Positions 34,236 through 43,560 of a stretch of 64,000 nucleotides of DNA are shown here, piece by piece. Positions within the stretch are counted from its first letter, which is position 1; the number at the start of each line of letters is the position of its first letter. Source of the stretch: Polycyclovorans sp964425915 (GTDB lineage: Bacteria; Pseudomonadota; Gammaproteobacteria; Nevskiales; Nevskiaceae); assembly GCA_964425915.1 (NCBI GenBank), contig CAYROO010000003.1, forward strand, positions 376,122 through 440,121, written 5' to 3'. A model generated the notes under the pieces. The model did not search any database, had not been told where the DNA came from, and saw nothing but the letters and a program-made list of their open reading frames with translations. Made by a program: the position numbers and the translations under genes.

Positions 34236-36044
34236 CTACTTGCGCACTTTCACCGCCAGCCCCTTGAGCGCCACCGGCAGGTTACCGATGGCGGTGGCGG
34301 CGCCGGTCTGCAGGTTGATCCGGTAGAGCACGGTCTGCCCACCCACCGTAAGCGTGGCAAAGCTCACTGTGTTGCCGATGTTGACTCCGGCATCGGTGAC
34401 CCCAGCGCCGCCAATGATGTCGAAGCCACTGTTGCCATCCTGAATGGTCACCCCCAGTGATCCGACCACGGTCTGCGTCCCTGCATTCGGCGGATTCTGG
34501 AACTTCAGCTCACCGGAGCCCGTATCGATCACGTAAAGCCGCGTGCTGGAGGTCCCGGCGAAGTTGTTGGTGTATCCCGCGGTGGTGGTGCTGCCCACCG
34601 GGTTCACCGCGCCATCAACATTCACTGCGAAGCCGCTCATGTCCGCCGGGAATGCCAGCCGGTAGTTCTGCCCGGTGTCGTTCATCACGCGAATGGCGCC
34701 GGGTACCGGGTTGAAGTCGATCCCAAAGCCGTTGGCGCCTGCGTCGATGCCGAACATGAGGGTGCCTGCCACGGCCGGAACAGCGGTCGCCACGCCTGAC
34801 ACCGGATTCACCGTGTAGACCCCACCCTGGTTACCCACGGTGCGGGTGACGATGGTGAGGCCGCCAGTGAGCGGACGAACGTCCATCCCCACCACAGTCT
34901 CGCCCATCTGCAGGCCCGTGATGGCCACCGGGCCACTGACATTGGCGACGCCCAGCGCAGTCGGCGTAAACGACACCAACTGATCATTCAGGGTGAGACC
35001 GAATGCCATGGCTGGATCCGGCGTAGGGATCGCGAAGCCGGTCACTGGATCACCTGCCGGCGCTGGCACGGTACCGACGCAGCTGGCGGTGCCGCTGCCC
35101 AGGTTGATGCTGTAGAGCCCGGTGGACTGCGGATTGCTGCCGACATTAAGGGTGGCCAGCGCGATGCCGGTGACCCCATCGATGTCGAAGCCAGCATCAT
35201 CGTTGAAATCGACACCCAGTCCGCCAATGGTCACCAACACGCCGCTGTTCGGATTGGTAGCGCTGTCGATACCGCCCTGCGTGACCAGACTGTTGCTGCT
35301 GGAGTCGAGGGTATACAGCGTGGTCAGCGGCGTCCCGGAGAACGGGTTGGTGTACGCGGCGGCAACGACGTTACCAGCCGGCGCCAGGGTGCCATCGACC
35401 ACCACGTTGTAATTGTCGAGGTTGGGGAACGCCAGGCGATAGTTCTCTTCATTGTCACCGACCACGCGCAGTGCGGCCGGAACATTGGCCGCGGGCAGCG
35501 GCAGTGTCGGGTTGAAGTCGACCCCATACTGGTTGCCGGCAAGCACAAACGCCGAACCACCGATTCGCGGCAGTAAGGTCGCCTCGCCGGTGAGGGGATC
35601 GATCCGGTAGACCTGGCCCTGGGTGCTGTTCTTTGCGACCCCGATCAGGGTCTGGTCAGCGGAACTAAAATCGATCCCGACCAGGGATTCGCCCGGTGCC
35701 AAACCGAGAATCGCAACCGGTGCGTTGCCGACACCGGTACGGGGGTTGAAGCGGACCAGCTTGCCGCTGGCGGTCAACGCCACGGCGCTACCGGGGAGAC
35801 CGGCGGGTAAGGGGCTTACAGGGACGCAAGCGGCCATGGGCGACGGGTTGGCATCGGCACCCGGCTGACCTGCGGGGCCCTGTGCCCCAGGGGCACCATT
35901 GACGCCCGGCGTACCCGGCGCGCCGCGGGGGCCGGTATCGCCTTCGCAGCCGGCAACGCCCGCCAGCCCGACGACAGCCGCCACCACCAAGGCGGGACGC
36001 AGCGTGCGCGACAAGGCGCCGCTGGAAATGGACCGCTTGTGCAT
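34236..36044 (-). CDS. Lipoprotein with collagen-like stalk and tandem DUF4394 domains
   Basis: The 602-residue product has a lipoprotein signal (hydrophobic core then VAGC, Cys33). Ten uninterrupted Gly-X-Y triplets follow (residues 35-64, e.g. GAPGTPGVNGAPG), a collagen-like rod. After a linker come two DUF4394-type repeats (about 75-310 and 325-595), each with VALTASGKLVRFNPRTG / FGLTLNDQLVSFTP openings and YRLAFP, GVDFNP/GIDFNPVPG motifs, likely beta-propeller-like. The ATG at 36044 follows GGAG; an upstream in-frame ATG at 36173 lies across the ssb terminator. The role is unknown; a surface- or periplasm-facing binding protein held away from the membrane is a reasonable guess. Confidence 0.85.
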   Translation of the reverse strand: MHKRSISSGALSRTLRPALVVAAVVGLAGVAGCEGDTGPRGAPGTPGVNGAPGAQGPAGQPGADANPSPMAACVPVSPLPAGLPGSAVALTASGKLVRFNPRTGVGNAPVAILGLAPGESLVGIDFSSADQTLIGVAKNSTQGQVYRIDPLTGEATLLPRIGGSAFVLAGNQYGVDFNPTLPLPAANVPAALRVVGDNEENYRLAFPNLDNYNVVVDGTLAPAGNVVAAAYTNPFSGTPLTTLYTLDSSSNSLVTQGGIDSATNPNSGVLVTIGGLGVDFNDDAGFDIDGVTGIALATLNVGSNPQSTGLYSINLGSGTASCVGTVPAPAGDPVTGFAIPTPDPAMAFGLTLNDQLVSFTPTALGVANVSGPVAITGLQMGETVVGMDVRPLTGGLTIVTRTVGNQGGVYTVNPVSGVATAVPAVAGTLMFGIDAGANGFGIDFNPVPGAIRVMNDTGQNYRLAFPADMSGFAVNVDGAVNPVGSTTTAGYTNNFAGTSSTRLYVIDTGSGELKFQNPPNAGTQTVVGSLGVTIQDGNSGFDIIGGAGVTDAGVNIGNTVSFATLTVGGQTVLYRINLQTGAATAIGNLPVALKGLAVKVRK

Positions 36045-36125
36045 GTTGTTACTCCTCAGACGGAAATGGGATGCCGCGAACTGCATGAAGCAGTACGCGG
36101 TCCCCATCCGCTTGGATGCAGGCAC

Positions 36126-36153
36126 AAAAAAGCCCCCGGCATCACCGGGGGCT
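36126..36153 (-). terminator. Intrinsic terminator of ssb
   Basis: A perfect 9-bp GC-rich stem (AGCCCCCGG / CCGGGGGCT, 5-nt loop) is followed on the minus strand by TTTTTT. It stands 20 bp after the ssb stop and isolates ssb from the DUF4394 gene. Confidence 0.93.
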
Positions 36154-36172
36154 GGCAGTTCAGCAACCACCA

Positions 36173-36646
36173 TCAGAACGGGATGTCATCATCCTCGAAG
36201 GGGGCGTCCATGGCGGCGGGGGGTGCATTGTCCCGTGCCGGCGCCGGGCGGGCAGCCGGGCGGGCCGGCGCGCTGTAGCCACCACCGTCCTCCCCCATCG
36301 GCGCACTGCCACCACCACCGCCAATCATCTGCATCTCATTGGCCACGATCTCGGTGCTGTAGCGCTCCTGGCCGCTCTTGTCCTGCCACTTGCGGGTGCG
36401 CAGGGAGCCTTCGATGTACACCGAACGGCCTTTCTTGAGGTACTGGCCGGCGATCTCGGCAAGCTTGTTGAACATCACCACCGTATGCCACTCGGTGCGC
36501 TCCACCTGGTTGCCCTCGCGGTCCTTGTAGGACTCGTTGGTGGCGATACGCAGATTGACCACTGCGCCGCCGGACGGCATGTACTTCATCTCCGGATCCT
36601 GGCCGAGATTGCCCAGCAGGATCACCTTGTTGACTCCACGTGCCAT
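36173..36646 (-). CDS. ssb: Single-stranded DNA-binding protein
   Basis: The 157-residue protein has the OB-fold core (VNKVILLGNLGQDPEMKYM, WHTVVMFNKLAEIAGQYLKKG, VYIEGSLRTRKWQDKSG), a Gly/Pro/Ala-rich linker and the acidic tip FEDDDIPF that recruits repair and replication proteins. Length is normal for proteobacterial SSB. AGGAGC precedes the ATG. It lies 18 bp after the MFS gene on the same strand, next to uvrA, a common uvrA-MFS-ssb arrangement. Confidence 0.98.
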   Translation of the reverse strand: MARGVNKVILLGNLGQDPEMKYMPSGGAVVNLRIATNESYKDREGNQVERTEWHTVVMFNKLAEIAGQYLKKGRSVYIEGSLRTRKWQDKSGQERYSTEIVANEMQMIGGGGGSAPMGEDGGGYSAPARPAARPAPARDNAPPAAMDAPFEDDDIPF

Positions 36647-36664
36647 GGCTTGCCGCTCCTGTCG

Positions 36665-37846
36665 TTATTGATCGTGGGTTGTAGTTTCCGTGGTCGCGGC
36701 CACGGGCCGGGCCTGCCCGGCGAAGACCAGCCAGAGTAGCGGCAGGACCGCTGCCGCGGCAAACACCGCAGTGACGCCGCCCCATCCCAGCGCGATGCCG
36801 CCCAGCAGCCCGCCCGAGAAACCGCCGAGAAACTGCCCGCTGGCGTACACCCCAAGGGCAGCGCCCTTGTAGGCCGGGGGCGCTGCCCGCGAGATCAGCG
36901 AGGGCAGCGCCCCTTCGAGAAAGTTGAAGGCGACGAAGAACAGCAGCAGGGCGCCCACCAGCAGTGCCCCAGTCTCTGCCCCTGCCGCCATCAAGCTCAG
37001 GGCCGATGCCAACAGGGCGATGGCGCCGACAAACACCAGCGGCATACGTCCCCGTTTTTCACTGGCCCGGATGATCGGGAACACCGGCAGGATCGACAGC
37101 AGCAGCACCGGCAGGTAGACCTTCCAGTGCGCCGCCATCGGCAGGCCGAGAGTGTCGACCAGGGCCAGCGGCGCCGCCACGAACAAGGCCGCCATGGTGG
37201 CGTGCAGCAACAGAATGCCGCCGTTGAGTCGCATCAGGGTGGCCGAAGCCAGCGTCTTGCCCAGCCCGCCGCGAACCGGCGGCAAGCGTGGCGCCACCGG
37301 TACCGCCCACAGAACGACCGGCAGGCTCAGCAGCGCGGCGACACCGGTCAAGGCGAACAGTCCTGGCACGCCGACCCATCCGGCCAGCACCGGGCCCAGC
37401 ACCAGGGCGAGAATGAAGGCGACCCCCATGCCCACGCCGAGGATGGCCATCGCCGTGGTGCGCACTTCGTTGCGGGTGACGTCGGCCAGCCAGGCGGAGA
37501 CGGCGGCCGAGACGGCGCCCATCCCCTGCACTGCGCGCCCCAGCAGCACGCCCTCAATGCTGTCGGCACGAGCGGCGATGAAGCTGCCAATCGCGAACAC
37601 CAGCATGCCGGCGACCACCACGGCGCGCCGGCCGATACGGTCCGACAGCCAGCCGAGGGGGATCTGCAGCGCAGCCTGGGTCAGGCCATAGAGGCCGATG
37701 GCGAGCCCGATCTGCATCTCGGTGGCCGGCACCGGCAGGTCCCGGGCATACAACGCCAGCACCGGCAGCACCATGAACATGCCGATCATGCGCAGGGCAT
37801 ACACCAGCGAAAGGCCGCCGACGGCGCGCCATTCCAGGGCGTTCAT
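36665..37846 (-). CDS. Major facilitator superfamily transporter
   Basis: The 393-residue protein has twelve hydrophobic segments. MFS motif A appears as GWLSDRIGRRAVVV between segments 2 and 3, and FMVLPVLALYA in segment 1 resembles YajR-type drug-efflux proteins, though the extra C-terminal domain of YajR is absent. The start at 37846 is chosen because longer versions would run into uvrA on the other strand; no strong ribosome binding site is visible. It is divergent from uvrA and upstream of ssb. The substrate is unknown. Confidence 0.92.
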   Translation of the reverse strand: MNALEWRAVGGLSLVYALRMIGMFMVLPVLALYARDLPVPATEMQIGLAIGLYGLTQAALQIPLGWLSDRIGRRAVVVAGMLVFAIGSFIAARADSIEGVLLGRAVQGMGAVSAAVSAWLADVTRNEVRTTAMAILGVGMGVAFILALVLGPVLAGWVGVPGLFALTGVAALLSLPVVLWAVPVAPRLPPVRGGLGKTLASATLMRLNGGILLLHATMAALFVAAPLALVDTLGLPMAAHWKVYLPVLLLSILPVFPIIRASEKRGRMPLVFVGAIALLASALSLMAAGAETGALLVGALLLFFVAFNFLEGALPSLISRAAPPAYKGAALGVYASGQFLGGFSGGLLGGIALGWGGVTAVFAAAAVLPLLWLVFAGQARPVAATTETTTHDQ

Positions 37847-37963
37847 GAACGATGAGCCTGCAACATGGAATCCAGAAAGGGCCGGCCCAAAAACCAGAAC
37901 AGGGCGGCCGACAAGGGGTATGCGTATATTAGCCGGTTTGATCCTCTGTCCCGAAGCCTTCCC

Positions 37964-40795
37964 ATGGATTCCATCCGTATCCGCGGCGCGCGCACGCACA
38001 ATCTCAAGAATGTGTCGCTGGACCTGCCGCGCGACAAGCTGATCGTCATCACCGGTCTGTCGGGCTCGGGCAAGTCCAGTCTCGCCTTCGACACGCTGTA
38101 CGCCGAGGGGCAACGCCGTTACGTCGAGTCACTCTCGGCCTATGCGCGGCAGTTCCTGAGCATGATGCAGAAGCCCGATGTGGACACCATCGAAGGGCTG
38201 TCGCCGGCCATTTCAATCGAACAGAAGTCGACCAGCCACAACCCGCGCTCGACGGTCGGGACGGTCACCGAAATCCACGACTACCTGCGCCTGCTGTTCG
38301 CCCGTGTCGGCACCGCGCGCTGCCCCGACCATGGGGTCACCCTGGAAGCGCAATCGGTGGCCCAGATGGTGGATACCGTGATGGCGCTGCCAGAGGGCTC
38401 CGCCTGGATGCTGCTGGCGCCGGTGGTGCGCGGCCGCAAGGGCGAGCACGCCGAGTGGTTCGAACAGGCCCGCGGCCAAGGCTTCGTGCGGGTGCGGGTG
38501 GATGGCACCGTCTACGAGCTGGACGAGGTGCCGGTGCTGGACCGCAAGAAGAAGCACGACATCGACGTGGTGGTCGACCGCTTCAAGGTGCGCGAGGATC
38601 TCAAGCAGCGTCTCAGCGAGAGCTTCGAGACTGCGCTACGCCTGTCCGACGGCTTGGCCACGGTGGTGCCCCACGGCGACAGCGGTGAGGCGCCGCTGGG
38701 TTTCTCGGCACGCATGAGCTGCCCGCACTGCGGCTACGCGCTGGAAGAACTGGAGCCGCGGCTGTTCTCGTTCAACGCTCCCCACGGGGCCTGCGCCACC
38801 TGTGATGGTCTGGGTCAGCTACAGGTGTTCGACTCGGAACGGGTGGTGGCCCACCCGGAACTGTCGCTGGCGCAGGGGGCGATTCGCAGCTGGGACAAGC
38901 GCAACCCCTACTACTGGCACTTCATTCAGTCGCTGGCCAACCACTACGGCTTCGACCCGGAAAAGCGCTTCGACCGGCTTGCCGAGAAGCACCGACAGGT
39001 GATCCTCTACGGCAGCGGCGACGAGAAGATCGCCTTCGAATATCCGGACGAACGCGGGCGTAAGCGCATCTCCACCCACAAGTTCGAGGGGATCATCCCC
39101 AACCTGGAGCGCCGCTACCGCGAGACCGACTCCGATGCCGTGCGCGAGGAGCTGGCCCGTTTCCTGTCACAGAAGCCCTGCCCCGACTGCCATGGTGACC
39201 GCCTCAACCGCGCAGCCCGCAATGTGTTCGTCGCCGACCAGTCGCTACCGGCGCTGACTCGGCTGTCGGTCAGGGATGCGGAAGCGTTCTTCCGCCAGCT
39301 CAGCCTGCCCGGGCACCGCGGCGAGATTGCCGACAAGATCCTCAAGGAGATCTCTGCCCGGCTGGGCTTCCTCAACAATGTCGGACTGGACTACCTGACC
39401 CTGTCACGCAGCGCCGAGACCCTGTCCGGCGGCGAAGCCCAGCGCATCCGCCTGGCCAGCCAGATTGGCGCCGGCCTGGTGGGTGTGATGTACGTGCTCG
39501 ACGAGCCCAGCATCGGGCTGCATCAGCGCGACAACGAGCGGCTGTTGCAGACCCTGTTCCGCCTGCGTGATCTCGGCAACACGGTGATCGTGGTGGAGCA
39601 TGACGAGGACGCCATCCGCCATGCCGACTACGTGATCGACATCGGCCCGGGCGCCGGCGTCCATGGCGGCGCCATCGTCGCCCAGGGCAGCCCAGACCAG
39701 GTAGCCAACACCGAGGGCTCCATTACCGGCGCCTACCTGTCCGGCCGAGAGGCGATTCCGGTGCCGGCCAAGCGCGGCAAGTGGGACCCCGACCGCCAGA
39801 TCCGGATCCGCAAGGCGCGCGGCAACAACCTGAAGAATGTTGATGCCGATATCCCGGTGGGGCTCATCACCTGTGTTACCGGCGTCTCGGGCTCCGGCAA
39901 ATCAACGCTGATCAACGACACGCTGCAGGCCTGGGCGGCGCGACACCTGAACGGCGCCGCCACCCACCATGCCCCCTGCGATGGCATCGAGGGCCTGGAC
40001 CTGCTGGACAAGGTGATCGACATCGACCAGTCCCCGATCGGTCGTACGCCACGCTCCAACCCGGCGACCTACACCGGACTGTTCTCGCCTATCCGTGACC
40101 TGTTTGCCGGAGTCCCCGAAAGCCGGGCGCGGGGCTACACCCCGGGGCGCTTCAGCTTCAACGTCAAGGGCGGTCGCTGCGAGACCTGCCAGGGCGATGG
40201 AGTGATCAAGGTGGAGATGCACTTCCTGCCGGACGTCTACGTCACCTGCGACACCTGCCAGGGGCGGCGCTACAACCGCGAGACCCTGGAGATCCGCTAC
40301 AAGGGCAAGACCGTCGACGAAGTGCTCAACATGACGGTCGAAACCGCCTGCGAGTTCTTCAAGCCGGTGCCGGCCCTGCATCGCAAGCTCAGCACCCTGA
40401 TGGATGTCGGCCTGTCGTACATCACCCTGGGGCAGAACGCGACCACCCTGTCGGGTGGCGAGGCGCAGCGCATCAAGCTGGCGAAGGAGCTGTCGCGCCG
40501 CGACACCGGCAACACCCTGTACATCCTCGACGAGCCCACCACCGGCCTCCATTTCCATGATGTCGCCCAGCTGATCAAGGTGCTGGAGCGGCTCCGCGAT
40601 CATGGCAATACGGTGGTGATCATCGAGCACAACCTCGACATCATCAAACGCGCTGACTGGCTGTTGGATCTCGGGCCCGAAGGTGGCAGCGGCGGCGGCG
40701 AACTGGTGGCCAGCGGCACGCCGGAACAGGTCGCCACCGTGGCGCGTTCGCATACCGGTCGCTTTCTCAAGCCGCTGCTCAAGAAGAAGCGCTGA
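37964..40795 (+). CDS. uvrA: Excinuclease ABC subunit UvrA
   Basis: The 943-residue damage-recognition ATPase of nucleotide excision repair. It starts MDSIRIRGARTHNLKNVSLD with Walker A GLSGSGKSS (31-39), and a second Walker A GVSGSGKST. Both signature motifs (SGGEAQRIRLASQIG; SGGEAQRIKLAKELS) are present, as are the zinc modules CPHCGY...CATC and CETCQG...CDTCQG. Length is standard (~940). In-frame ATGs at 37865 are rejected because the family start is MDxI. No LexA box (CTGT-N8-ACAG) was found in the 117-bp gap to the divergent MFS gene. Confidence 0.98.
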   Translation: MDSIRIRGARTHNLKNVSLDLPRDKLIVITGLSGSGKSSLAFDTLYAEGQRRYVESLSAYARQFLSMMQKPDVDTIEGLSPAISIEQKSTSHNPRSTVGTVTEIHDYLRLLFARVGTARCPDHGVTLEAQSVAQMVDTVMALPEGSAWMLLAPVVRGRKGEHAEWFEQARGQGFVRVRVDGTVYELDEVPVLDRKKKHDIDVVVDRFKVREDLKQRLSESFETALRLSDGLATVVPHGDSGEAPLGFSARMSCPHCGYALEELEPRLFSFNAPHGACATCDGLGQLQVFDSERVVAHPELSLAQGAIRSWDKRNPYYWHFIQSLANHYGFDPEKRFDRLAEKHRQVILYGSGDEKIAFEYPDERGRKRISTHKFEGIIPNLERRYRETDSDAVREELARFLSQKPCPDCHGDRLNRAARNVFVADQSLPALTRLSVRDAEAFFRQLSLPGHRGEIADKILKEISARLGFLNNVGLDYLTLSRSAETLSGGEAQRIRLASQIGAGLVGVMYVLDEPSIGLHQRDNERLLQTLFRLRDLGNTVIVVEHDEDAIRHADYVIDIGPGAGVHGGAIVAQGSPDQVANTEGSITGAYLSGREAIPVPAKRGKWDPDRQIRIRKARGNNLKNVDADIPVGLITCVTGVSGSGKSTLINDTLQAWAARHLNGAATHHAPCDGIEGLDLLDKVIDIDQSPIGRTPRSNPATYTGLFSPIRDLFAGVPESRARGYTPGRFSFNVKGGRCETCQGDGVIKVEMHFLPDVYVTCDTCQGRRYNRETLEIRYKGKTVDEVLNMTVETACEFFKPVPALHRKLSTLMDVGLSYITLGQNATTLSGGEAQRIKLAKELSRRDTGNTLYILDEPTTGLHFHDVAQLIKVLERLRDHGNTVVIIEHNLDIIKRADWLLDLGPEGGSGGGELVASGTPEQVATVARSHTGRFLKPLLKKKR

Positions 40796-40803
40796 AGCCG
40801 TCG

Positions 40804-41763
40804 TTATCGAAGGTGGCAGGCTACCGGCCGATGGTCACCGCGCGGCTGAGGCCGTTCGGTATGGCAAAGGTCGATCACCTCTGCACAGCGCGGCGCGAAC
40901 GGGCACCCCGGCAGGATGTCGCCCGGCGCCGGCGGCTGGCCCGGCAAGGTGGTCAGCGGCTGGCTACGGTCGCTATCAAGGCGGGGACGCGCCTGTAACA
41001 AGCCTTGGGTATAGGGGTGCCGTGGCGCCGACAGCAGATCTCCGGTCGCCCCCTGTTCCATGCAACGACCGCCGTACATCACCAAGGTACGCCGGCAAAC
41101 CTCTGCGACCACCCCGATATCGTGGGTGATGAGGATGATGGCCAGTCCAAACTCGCGCTGCAGTTCGCGCAATAGCTGCAACAGGCCTGCCTGCACGGTG
41201 ACATCGAGCGCCGTGGTGGGCTCGTCGGCCAGCAACAGGGCCGGCCGCGGCAACAGGGTCATCGCCATCATCACCCGCTGACGTTGCCCCCCGGACAGCT
41301 CATGCGGATAGGCCTGCAGGCGACGTCGCGCCTCGGGTAACTGCACCGCTTCCAGCATGCGCGCCGACTCACTCAGCGCGGCGTCACGACTGAGCCCGCG
41401 GTGTAGCTGCAGCACCTCCGCCATCTGCACGCCGATCCGCAGATAAGGGTTGAGCGAAGTCATCGGATCCTGGAACACCATGCCGATGCGGGCCCCGCGA
41501 ACGGCGCGGCGCGCCGCCTCGGGCGCGGTCAGCAGGTCGCGCCCTTCGAACACCACCGCGCCGCTGACGCGCGCGTTATCGGCCAGCAGGCCGAGAATCG
41601 CCAAGGCGGTCTGCGACTTGCCGGATCCGGACTCGCCGACGATGCCGAGGGTTTCGCTCGCGTGCATCGCGAAGTCGAGGCGATCAACCGCCACCACCGG
41701 CCCGTCGGGGGTTTCGAAGCGGACCTGAAGATCCCGGACCTGCAGCAGCGGCGCATCGATCAT
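40804..41763 (-). CDS. oppD: Oligopeptide ABC transporter ATPase (OppD/DppD-like)
   Basis: The 319-residue ATPase has Walker A GIVGESGSGKSQ, signature ELSGGQRQRVMMAM, Walker B LLLADEPTTALDVT, and the C-terminal oligopeptide-transporter extension with CPFAPRCAEVIDLC that can bind an iron-sulfur cluster. The start at 41763 lies 4 bp after the oppC stop with AAGGAGC ahead. It is the only ATPase of the operon: no oppF follows, and the gene ends 8 bp from the convergent uvrA stop. Confidence 0.94.
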   Translation of the reverse strand: MIDAPLLQVRDLQVRFETPDGPVVAVDRLDFAMHASETLGIVGESGSGKSQTALAILGLLADNARVSGAVVFEGRDLLTAPEAARRAVRGARIGMVFQDPMTSLNPYLRIGVQMAEVLQLHRGLSRDAALSESARMLEAVQLPEARRRLQAYPHELSGGQRQRVMMAMTLLPRPALLLADEPTTALDVTVQAGLLQLLRELQREFGLAIILITHDIGVVAEVCRRTLVMYGGRCMEQGATGDLLSAPRHPYTQGLLQARPRLDSDRSQPLTTLPGQPPAPGDILPGCPFAPRCAEVIDLCHTERPQPRGDHRPVACHLR

Positions 41764-41767
41764 CGGC

Positions 41768-42646
41768 TCAACGCTCCTTGGGATCAAGCGCATCGCGAAG
41801 GCCGTCCCCGATGAAATTGAAGCAGAACAGGGTGAGGGCGAGGAAGGCGGCGGGGAAGATCAGCGACCAGGGCGCTCGCGCCATTTCGCGGGCCCCTTCG
41901 TCCACCAGGGCGCCCCAACTGGTGGCGGGTGCCTGCACGCCGAGGCCGAGAAAACTGAGGAAGGACTCCACCAGGATCACCTGCGGAATGGTCAGCGTCA
42001 CATAGACCGCCACCACCCCCAGCAGATTGGGGATGATGTGGCGGCGAATGATGGTCCCGGGTGTGACGCCTGCGACCACCGCCGCCTCGATGAACTCGCG
42101 GCGCCGCAGGCTCAGGGTTTGGCCGCGGACAATGCGTGCCATGTCCAGCCAGTTGATGGCGCCGATCGCCACGAAGATCAGCACCAGGTGACGCCCGAAC
42201 AGCACCATCAGCAGGATGACCAGGAACATGAACGGCAGGGCATAAAGAATATCGACAATGCGCATCATCACCGCATCGACCCGGCCGCCGAAGTAGCCGG
42301 CAACCGCACCCCAGGTCACGCCGATCAACAGCGACACCAGGGTGGCGACCACCCCCACCATCAGGGAGATGCGCCCCCCATGCAGGGTGCGCGTGAACAG
42401 GTCGCGCCCCAGGGTATCGGTGCCGAACCAGTGTGCCGCCGTGAAAGGCGCCGCCGCCCACTCGCCATCGAAGTCGATCTGGTCGTAGGCATACGGCGTC
42501 AGCCAGGGGCCGACGATCACCAGCAGCATGATCGTGGTCAGCACCACCAGCGCCGTCATCGCAGCACGATTGCGGCGGAGCCGACGGCCAGCGTCCTGCC
42601 ACAGGCTGCGGCCGGCATCGGCAGGGGGCAGCACCGGCAGGCTCAT
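41768..42646 (-). CDS. oppC: Oligopeptide ABC transporter permease (OppC-like)
   Basis: The 292-residue permease has an N-terminal membrane segment (AMTALVVLTTIMLLVIVGPWL) and the binding-protein-dependent transport domain with the EAA-loop AAVVAGVTPGTIIRRHIIPNL. The fragment HWFGTDTLGRDLFTRTLHG is typical of OppC/DppC. It overlaps oppB by 4 bp. Confidence 0.95.
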   Translation of the reverse strand: MSLPVLPPADAGRSLWQDAGRRLRRNRAAMTALVVLTTIMLLVIVGPWLTPYAYDQIDFDGEWAAAPFTAAHWFGTDTLGRDLFTRTLHGGRISLMVGVVATLVSLLIGVTWGAVAGYFGGRVDAVMMRIVDILYALPFMFLVILLMVLFGRHLVLIFVAIGAINWLDMARIVRGQTLSLRRREFIEAAVVAGVTPGTIIRRHIIPNLLGVVAVYVTLTIPQVILVESFLSFLGLGVQAPATSWGALVDEGAREMARAPWSLIFPAAFLALTLFCFNFIGDGLRDALDPKER

Positions 42647-43560
42647 GTGCGCACCCGCGGGTCGAGCACACCGTAGAGCAGGTCCACCAGAAAGTTGAAG
42701 GCGATGATCAGCACCCCGTAGAACACCACCACGCCCATCACCAGCCCGTAGTCACGGTTGAGCGCGCCCTGCACGAAATAGCGCCCCAGTCCGGGAATGC
42801 CGAAGATCTGCTCGATCACCACCGAGCCGGTGATGATGCCGGCGGCGGCGGGCCCCAGATAGGACAGCACCGGCAGCATGGCCGGCCGCAAGGCATGCCG
42901 CAGCATCACCTGACGCATCGGCAGGCCCTTGGCCCGCGCGGTGCGAATGTAGGGCTGATGCAGCACCTCAATCATGGAGCCACGCATCAGCCGCGCGATG
43001 TAGGCCACCTGCGGCAAGGCCAGCGCCACGACCGGCAGCACCCGGCTGGCCACACCGCCATCCCAGCCGCCGGCCGGGAGCCAGCCCAGGGTGACCGCGA
43101 ACAGCAGGATCAGCAGGGGCGCCACCACGAAATTGGGCACCGAGATGCCGGTCATCGCCAGGGTCATCACCCCATGGTCCAAGGCCCGGTTCTGGCGCAG
43201 GGCCGCCAGCATGCCGGCACCGCCGCCCACCACCAGGGCCAGCACCAGCGCACTGAGGCCCAGCTGCAGCGACACCGGAAAGCTCTGCCCGATCAGTTCG
43301 TTGACGCTGAACTCGGCATACTGAAATGACGGCCCAAGATCACCGCGGACGACATCCGCGAGGTAGTGTCCCAGTTGCTGCCAGAGCGGCAGATCCAACC
43401 GGTACTGCGCCTCCAGTTGCGCCTTCACTTCCGCCGGCAGCGCGCGCTCGGTGTCGAAGGGCCCGCCCGGCGCAGCCCGCATCATGGCGAATGCCAGCAC
43501 CACCAGCACCAGTAGGGTGGGCAGCGCGGAGGCCAGTCTGCGCAGCGCGAATCCGATCAT
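42643..43560 (-). CDS. oppB: Oligopeptide ABC transporter permease (OppB-like)
   Basis: The 305-residue permease starts MIGFALRRLASALPTLLVLV and has the EAA-loop IRTARAKGLPMRQVMLRHAL, with GSVVIEQIFGIPGLGRYFV near the end, as in OppB/DppB. The ATG at 43560 overlaps the oppA stop (ATGA); an ATG 21 bp earlier is less likely. Confidence 0.95.
   Translation of the reverse strand: MIGFALRRLASALPTLLVLVVLAFAMMRAAPGGPFDTERALPAEVKAQLEAQYRLDLPLWQQLGHYLADVVRGDLGPSFQYAEFSVNELIGQSFPVSLQLGLSALVLALVVGGGAGMLAALRQNRALDHGVMTLAMTGISVPNFVVAPLLILLFAVTLGWLPAGGWDGGVASRVLPVVALALPQVAYIARLMRGSMIEVLHQPYIRTARAKGLPMRQVMLRHALRPAMLPVLSYLGPAAAGIITGSVVIEQIFGIPGLGRYFVQGALNRDYGLVMGVVVFYGVLIIAFNFLVDLLYGVLDPRVRT

Noticed and set aside
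36045..36173. N-terminal extension of the DUF4394 lipoprotein gene to 36173
   Set aside because: It would run through the ssb terminator and put a non-signal sequence before a perfect lipoprotein signal peptide with its own ribosome binding site.
37847..37963. LexA box between the MFS gene and uvrA
   Set aside because: The nearest candidate has CTG-N12-CAG instead of CTGT-N8-ACAG, so the spacing is wrong.
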